Shown here: piece after piece, positions 57,523 to 64,000 of the stretch
How the letters are laid out: each line of letters starts with the position of its first letter
Numbering within the stretch: the stretch's first letter is position 1
DNA from: Cryptomeria japonica
Lineage: Eukaryota > Streptophyta > Pinopsida > Cupressales > Cupressaceae
Direction: 5' to 3'
DNA: 64,000 nucleotides
Assembly (NCBI RefSeq): GCF_030272615.1
Contig: NC_081409.1
Span: 617,279,755-617,343,754, forward strand
Program-made: the position numbers and the translations under genes
Notes under the pieces: model-generated
Database searches by the model: none
Told to the model about the DNA's origin: nothing
What the model saw: the letters and a program-made list of their open reading frames with translations, nothing else

Positions 57523-57755
57523 GGGGCTTGGTTTAATTGGGAAGAGTTTCTTGTGGTAAAGCACAAGGTCACGAGGTTCAATATCCCCAGACCAAGTGGC
57601 ATCAAAGAATGTGTCACACGAACATCACTTTTCATGTTAAATACCAACACCGTTGCAGTTTATATAAGAAACTACAGTCTAAAAAACTTTAACAAAGAAA
57701 CCAACAACAAAACATCTATAGAAGATTTCTCTACATTATTGAAAAAAAAAACATT
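57523..57755 (+). mobile_element. tRNA-derived SINE
   Basis: GGGGCTTGGTTTAATTGGGA resembles a tRNA start with the A box, and GGTTCAATATCCC at 57575-57587 resembles the B box at the right distance for an internal RNA polymerase III promoter. CTTGTGG...AAGGTCACGAGG between them recalls the Au-type plant SINE head. An A-rich tail (A10 at about 57745-57754) closes it. No target duplication was clear. Confidence 0.55.
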
Positions 57756-58890
57756 ATCAATAATGTAAATCTATTCACTCCAATCCAAAAGCAAAAGATA
57801 ATGATGGACTCAACTCTTTCTCCAAAAACCCTTATCAAATATCTACCTAGATTCTAAAATGGTTTTCTGCAACCACAAAAACAAATTCAAACAATGAGTT
57901 ACATTACAAATGTAGTTGAGATGGTGATGGTGGTGTAAATATGATGGTTATTCAATATCATAGGATACTTTGACATTTACTTAGTTGAGTGGGATGTGGA
58001 TGTCCACATGGTTTGCAACTTTATATCACTGTTTTGACTTAAAAGAGAACACTCCTTCTCGTTCAACATCTCCAAACTAACCTCTAATAGATTTTGTTGC
58101 ATTTTCTCTTGATTCATTTCCAATTAGGAGGCCAATGTCATCTAGAAATATTATTCATATCTTAAAATGAACTCTGAAAATGAGTTCCATGATATCTCTT
58201 TTCCTATTCATTATCTAAAATTATAGATTATTAAGGGACTCAAAATAAAATTCATATAAAATTTGTTTAAATTCTTCATCTTTACTGAGCCTAGATGACC
58301 ATTTTAGGAGCACAATTGCTAAGTTTTTGTTGTTGGATCAGCCACCATGGAATGTATTGTGTAATAATATTGATTTGCTGCATCTTTTTTATAATGCTCT
58401 CAATTGTTACAAGAAAGGATACAAAACTCTAATCTACCAAATGATCCAACTATAAAATGTGACTAGAAGTCAACCTATAAAAATAAGTTTCCAAAGATGT
58501 ATGATTTCATAGCAATAACACTTTGAAGAAAATAAGTATTGAAGTAATCCTATGAAATAAGATGCTTATGGTACATAGCTACATATGAAAGGTAAAGATT
58601 AACCAAAAATAAATTAAGAAAGAAAAAAGAAAATTGTTTGTGGGATGATTAAAATCTATTAAATTAGCTTCTCTAAGAAAAGAACTCTAAAAAATAAAGG
58701 ATTTCACAAATATCTCAAAAATATAAATTTTGGGGATAATATCACTCCTCTTTAATATATTGAGATTGAAACACATATGATTTTAGGGTCCATGGAAAAC
58801 TAGATCTATACAGATTATAATAGATGAGGCTTGTTGATCAAATGAATTCTATCTTTATTCATGACATCCCCCAATATGGCACATGCATGT
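57756..58890. other. Non-coding AT-rich stretch
   Basis: No coding, RNA or repeat feature was recognised. Confidence 0.4.
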
Positions 58891-59154
58891 ATTCCTTAAT
58901 AATGTCATGAGAACTAATGCATGGTTAAGTCATTAAATGAAAAAAATACTCACATACTCGTACTAAAATCATAATACACTCAAAATTACCCTTTAGTTGA
59001 CATTTTGAGAGAGCCCAACCATATTCTTTAATAACATCATGAGAAATAATGCATGTTTATGTCATCAAATGAAAAAAAATAGTCACATATTCATACCAAA
59101 ATCATTAATACACTCAAATTTACCCATTACTTGACATTTTGAAAGAGCCCAACA
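58891..59154. repeat. Two tandem copies of a 132-bp repeat
   Basis: ATTCCTTAATAATGTCATGA at 58891 and ATTCTTTAATAACATCATGA at 59023 start the copies. Each ends near GAGCCCAAC. Divergence is modest. Confidence 0.8.
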
Positions 59155-59389
59155 ATTTATAGTCTGTATGTCCAAGCAAAATAAAATAAATTCTAAATAG
59201 AAGAATTGAAATAATGAGGGCTAATGACAGAGCACCTTGTTGAACCATGGATTGTGAGGAATGTTGTTGTAGTGTTTATGAACAATGTTTGGAAAGTTTA
59301 TTGTTTGTTGAGCTTCTTTGCCTCATGACATTACCAAGCTAGTAAGCTCTACAACAGGCCAATCAGAACCCAAATAGAGCTCAGCTCAA

Positions 59390-59540
59390 CTTGAAAGGCA
59401 TAAGATATGATGTGCCAAGTCTTTCAATCAGACTGATGTTGGGCTGTCACTCAAAGCTTATTCACAAATTCTAAAAGGCATAAGATGTGATGCGCTAGGC
59501 TTCAGATCAATTTCATGCATCATATCTTATGCCTTGTAAG
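59390..59540. repeat. Inverted repeat with about 100-base loop
   Basis: The left arm AAGGCATAAGATATGATG (59395-59412) pairs with CATCATATCTTATGCCTT (59518-59535), with a few more pairs outside. A third, direct copy AAGGCATAAGATGTGATG lies at 59475-59492. Could be a MITE remnant or a foldback RNA. Confidence 0.75.
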
Positions 59541-60026
59541 TCATTTATTGTGTTAGGTGTCTCTCTTGGATAAGAAAAGAAGTCATTTGATAATACTTTT
59601 GAAACCATTTGATACTCCTAGATATCATAAGAAATATCTCCAAAACTAAGTGTGACATGTTACTTCTCCCCTCGTTACATGAACAATTGCTCCCACATGC
59701 ATATGTGCCAATCCTGTGCACTGAATCCCTATATATTACAATTGAAAATATATGTTAAACACCATAAAACGTCATAAAACAAATGAAGCTAGATCATTGC
59801 ACTACCTATACATAATTATTGTCCTCTTGATCTGCACAAAAATATACATTAAATTTCTTCTAATATTACAAAAAAGTTAAACAACCACTAAAAACAAGAG
59901 ACTGCTTCTGCCCTTTTATGATGGACTCACCAATGACCGGTATTTCCTCGTATTCACCCAAATCCATATCAACTCCTCTTCATTGGGCCTCATTGAGCTC
60001 TACCCACGTCACCTACCACAAAATAC

Positions 60027-60080
60027 TATAAACATATTGATTTAGTACTGAAATATAAACATATTGATTTAGTACTGAAA
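60027..60080. repeat. 27-bp perfect tandem duplication
   Basis: TATAAACATATTGATTTAGT plus ACTGAAA occurs twice in direct succession. Confidence 0.9.
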
Positions 60081-61333
60081 TATATCCAAATAAGAGAAAG
60101 AATTCCTTAAAAGAGTACATAACAATCTAATTTTTGGGGTTTTTTTTAGCATACAAGATTTAAATTCTTAAAACGTCAATACTGATTTACCTTGTGTTTT
60201 TAATTAGATCATCATATGGAGGAAGAATGAGGAGAAAACGGTCCAATGGTGTTAAGCTCCATTAAAAGTAGCTTGTGATTCAGTTTTTCAACTTCTCACA
60301 TAAACACGACATTTATAGAGAAATAAAGCAGCATGCAGAACAACACTTATAAATTTGAGTGTGCCATAATTCAACAACATATTGTTTTACTTCAGTCGTT
60401 GGCCAAAAGAATTAGGCCCACGTAAAGACATACAACCTCATCTCAAGTTTTATGATAGCAATTTGGTAACGTATATAATTGTTTGCAATGTGTTCCATTC
60501 AACATAAATGTAACAGTTCAAAACATATAATCTAAATTAAAAACAAGTGCCACCTAGTGGCTAGTACTTGTCGTTTTAATATTACTTGCCGTTTTAATAT
60601 TAAGATTCAATTTTGATTCATAGCAATTATAAGTGCAACTAGTATATTACATAAAGAAAAATAAATAAATAAATGAACCTTAATATATTGTTATATCTAG
60701 TGATATTTATTAGTTTTATTTATTTTATTGTTATTGTATAGAAAAATATTTTACTAATAATTAACATTCAGTTAGTATAATAATTACCATTCAATTAGTA
60801 TTATAATAAGAGTTAATTGAATTTAGGATTCAATTAAATTTATAATTAACATTCAATTAGGTATATTTATTGAATTAATTTTACATAGTTTAAATTTTTT
60901 ATTAATTCAAAGTTATATTTATAAGAAAAAACTATATTTGAGTAATTATATTTTTAGCAATAAATTATTGAATGTGATTTTTAATTTAATATTTTAAATA
61001 TTGTTTTGAAATATTTTTAAGAAAATAAATCATCTTTCTTTATTCTTTCTAGTTGTAAAAACTATGTAATAACGATTTTCGATTAACATTTTAAAAAGTT
61101 TATAAAATTTTTAATATTTTTTTATTTCAAATATAAACAACAATATTTGAATATGTTTTATAATAAAATAATATTTTTTGTCAATATAACAATCTTGAGA
61201 ATCTAGATATCTTTATTATTATTTTTTATGGGTTAGAGGTAGTTTTGAATGTGGTAAAAGAGATAAATTGTTAACAATATAGTTGGTAAAATGGTGTCTA
61301 GTTTTTACTTTTGGTGTATATAGATATTGTAAG

Positions 61334-61367
<34 letters not shown>

Positions 61368-62160
61368 TGACAATAGTTTTCATAGTATTCATTATATAAT
61401 CATTACAAATAATTTTGAATGTGGTAAGAGAGATAATCGAGATAATTTTATTCAATATTTAGAGGGTTTGGTGATTAATTATTATTAATAAAATGTATTA
61501 AATACTAAGAATAATTTATTATTAAATCTTAAACTGTAACTTAAATATATAATTATATAGTAAATAATTAGTATACAATATGGATTGTGCATTGTAGAAT
61601 TATTAAAGAAAAATTCACTCATGCTTTAATCATATTTTATTTTCCATACAAGATGTTCATGTTTAACCAATTAACATGTAGATAAATTTGTTGCCTTCTA
61701 CATGTGTTTTCATATCTAAAGAATCATTCTTGATGTAATTTTTTAGAGGAATAAACTAACATTTAATTCTATTACAATGTTGCCCTAATTTTATGCTTAA
61801 ATCTCTTCATACATTATGGTTGATTTTAACCTAATTTTAATAAAATATGCACACATTCTACCACATTTATTAATTATATAAATATATTTCTGCTATATAG
61901 TTGCCACTAAAACTAATTATTTTAGATTTCCCAAAAAACCGCTTATAACAGCTAAATTGTATTTAGCCAATAAGTGTACAGAAAAATAATTTTCTTAATT
62001 TATAATGTTAAAAATTGTACAATTAGACTTTGGTAAATAAAAAGATTGAAAAAATTAAAAGTTAAAATTTGTTTGTGATTGGTTCAAATTAATTTTCTTA
62101 ATAACTAGTTAACTGGAAAAACCAAAAAACTCATTACAATAGTATTGCCTAACGGCAAGT
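60081..62160. other. Very AT-rich non-coding region
   Basis: No genes. TAGTACTTGTCGTT at 60563-60576 is nearly the complement of AACGGCAAGTACTA at 62151-62164, so a 1.6-kb AT-rich unit may be bounded by these 14-bp inverted repeats. No target duplication was seen. Confidence 0.4.
61337..61369. repeat. ATT microsatellite
   Basis: About eleven uninterrupted TTA/ATT units. Confidence 0.95.
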
Positions 62161-63780
62161 ACTAATAAGAGTTTGAAGAATTATGTTTGCAATGTATTTC
62201 ATTTAAATCGAATTTATTAAAAAAGTGGCGTGTGATAATATAACTGTTATTGTAATGTGTTTCTATTGTGTAGAATTTATTTGCATCAATGTTTTGGATC
62301 ACATTCCATGATCCATCATCAATATAAGAGAATTGTAGAATTTATTTTCTTTTAACAACTCTCTTATTCTAATGATGAATCATGGAGTGTGATTTGATAC
62401 GTCCATGTAAATAAATTCTACATAGTTGAATCCAAAAACACATCACAACAATCATTATGGACTGTGGAAATCAAATGTCTTGAAACGTAATTGTTATTAG
62501 TATTATTGTTCTACAAGGAATTTGACAAAGAAATGAGTTGAAGAAGGGTTATTTATTTTTTCTAACAATTCACATGGAATAAAGTTGTCTTTCAATATAG
62601 ATGATGACAAGTCTCTCTTGTCTTATTGGATCATATTTTCTCCATCATTAGATTAAGATGTTTTGGCAAGGACTTAAAATTCATAAGTATTCTATCTCTA
62701 GTTTGAATCACATAAGTTATATGCAATATGTAGTGGTTAATTCACTTATATTCAACCACATGTTGATTCGATTTAGTGCATCCACAGCATAATTGGACCG
62801 ATGTAAAGACATACAACCCAATCTCTTATGATAACAATTAAAACTAATGTATAGAATTGTTTACAATTTGTTCCATTCAATCTAAATTAATTATTCAAAG
62901 AATACTAATATCAAATTAATCAAAAAAAATTAAATCAAACATGAGAGTAATGTAGAATTAAGTTTGCAATATATTTCATTTGATTTGAATATGTGTAAGT
63001 GCTAGTTAAAAAATAAAGTGTGTGATAAGACAATTGTTATTAACATGTATGTTATACGAGGAATATAATAAATAATGAGTTGAAGAGAGGTTATTTGTGT
63101 TCTCTAACAATCATATGGAGTTATGTTGCCTTCCAACATAGATGATGATACATCTCTCTTTTATTGTTCGATCCTATGTTCACCATTATTGGATTAAGGT
63201 GTTTTTGGCAAGGACTTATAAAATTATAAGTATTTGGTCTCTAGTTGGAATCGCATGACCTATACAATATACATTGGTTAATTCAATATCTTCCCTCTAA
63301 GAAGGGTGGATCTCCAGGGCCCTATGGACTATTGTTAATGAACATAAAGTTTTTTACCAAATGCTTCACATTTTGCAAGTAAATAGTTTTCTCGTTCCAA
63401 TCACACAACCTACACAATGGGTGGTAGTTAATTTCTCATCTACCTTGGTTTTGTGTTCTGGAAAGGACACACATTTCACAAGCACTTGGGTTGAGTTTAG
63501 TCACATAACATATCCAATATAAAATGGTTAATTTTTAATCCATCATCTAATATGGGTGGGTCCCTTAGGAAGTGTGGACTATTGTCAATTAAAATGAAGT
63601 GCCTTACAAAACACCTGGGTTAGATGTTTTAGCAAGGACTCATATTTTGTGAGTACCTTATCTCTAGTTTCAAGTCAGGCAATTTGAACAATAGGGATTG
63701 ATTAATTACCTATCTACTATTTAATACCTATGTGGATCCTTCAAGGTCATTTGGCCTATTTTTAATAAATATGGTGTCCC
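62160..63780. repeat. Degenerate repeated modules
   Basis: Related blocks with GCAAGGACTTA, CTCTAGTT(T/G)GAATC, GGTTAATT and GGACTATTGTTAAT occur near 62670, 63210, 63460 and 63635. Upstream, GTAAAGACATACAAC and GTTTGCAATGT blocks recur near 60430/62810 and 62185/62965. Strong divergence suggests an old local satellite or repeated non-coding tail of an element. Confidence 0.55.
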
Positions 63781-63800
63781 AATGAAAACTCTTATTGGTG

Positions 63801-63905
63801 TATTAGCAATTAGTTGTTTTTTATTACAGAAAAAACAGGTTTTGAAGGGGCCCCGAAACCCTTTACATTAAAGCCTTAAGAAGATATTATTAGCAATTAG
63901 TTGTT
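63801..63905 (-). mobile_element. 5'-truncated LINE tail with target duplication
   Basis: About 69 bp (63819-63887) flanked by a 17-18 bp direct repeat beginning TATTAGCAATTAGTTGT (63801 and 63888). On the minus strand it reads GGGTTTCGGGGCCCCTTC and ends in a T/A-rich tail, as in a LINE-1 type 3' end. The length of the duplication and the A-rich end fit target-primed reverse transcription. Confidence 0.65.
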
Positions 63906-64000
63906 GGTATTATGGATGTGTTGCATTAGTTTTGTCATTGATGTCAACACTTATCCTTCTAGAGATCTATGGTTATGTTGAACCGGCAAGTTCGGTGACT
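63903..64000 (+). repeat. Possible start of another LTR
   Basis: TGTTGGTATTATGG at 63903 looks like an LTR start. The following GTCATTGATGTCAACAC and the final CCGGCAAGTTCGGTGAC use words found in the other LTR families of the window. The window ends before this can be confirmed. Confidence 0.3.

Noticed and set aside
57523-57600. Functional tRNA gene
   Set aside because: Promoter boxes are recognisable but the cloverleaf stems are not complete, and an A-rich tail follows; a SINE fits better.
61337-61369. ATT run as a scaffold attachment or origin signal
   Set aside because: A simple microsatellite is sufficient.

Overview
The window is plant nuclear DNA made almost entirely of nested transposable elements. 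I found no convincing host protein gene, rRNA or functional tRNA. Base composition is AT-rich. Four LTR elements have initiator-tRNA-Met type primer sites (complement of TGGTATCA), and there are Ty3/gypsy chromovirus, Ty1/copia, LINE-like, SINE-like and TIR-bounded sequences. A large repeat-rich seed-plant genome, possibly a conifer, fits best; this is inference, because nothing diagnostic of a species was seen.

Layout. 1-22259: a minus-strand chromovirus with long (about 3.7 kb) LTRs. Its left LTR is interrupted by a copia LTR (1-1231) and a 993-bp TIR element (2040-3032). Its polyprotein lies at 5830-10416. Its right LTR is split at 13009-20999 by a complete LTR element with target duplication ATTTA that has no pol gene. 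22260-29034: old non-coding repeat remnants, including a 399-bp tandem duplication (24357-25091) and an array of about 15 imperfect palindromes (27745-28909). 29035-41286: a decayed plus-strand reading frame split by a second pol-less LTR element (29716-38493, duplication CCACC). That second element contains a gypsy gag-protease-LTR fragment (32829-35932). 41290-42185: LTR-like DNA with repeated small hairpins. 42187-47610: a decayed plus-strand gypsy element with an RNase H-like domain ahead of its reverse transcriptase. 47744-55451: a copia element with both LTRs and duplication ATCTT, sitting in a possible LINE ORF1 fragment. 55812-64000: very AT-rich DNA with a tRNA-derived SINE, small tandem and inverted repeats, and a tiny 5'-truncated LINE tail.

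How the parts relate. The two pol-less elements share one architecture: a coiled-coil plus CCHC-array ORF1 next to the primer site, then a long ORF2 of unknown function. Their ORF2s share a recognisable block. Their LTR ends, primer sites and polypurine tracts resemble those of the copia element, so a copia-type partner may have moved them. Most coding regions carry in-frame stops, many of them TAG, and LTR-LTR differences in a hand-checked stretch are all transitions. Both fit silencing and cytosine-methylation decay. The recurring unexplained feature is arrays of short hairpins whose stems vary in sequence while pairing is kept, seen at 1261-1385/10672-10906, 27745-28909, 41547-41980 and more weakly at 62661-63660.
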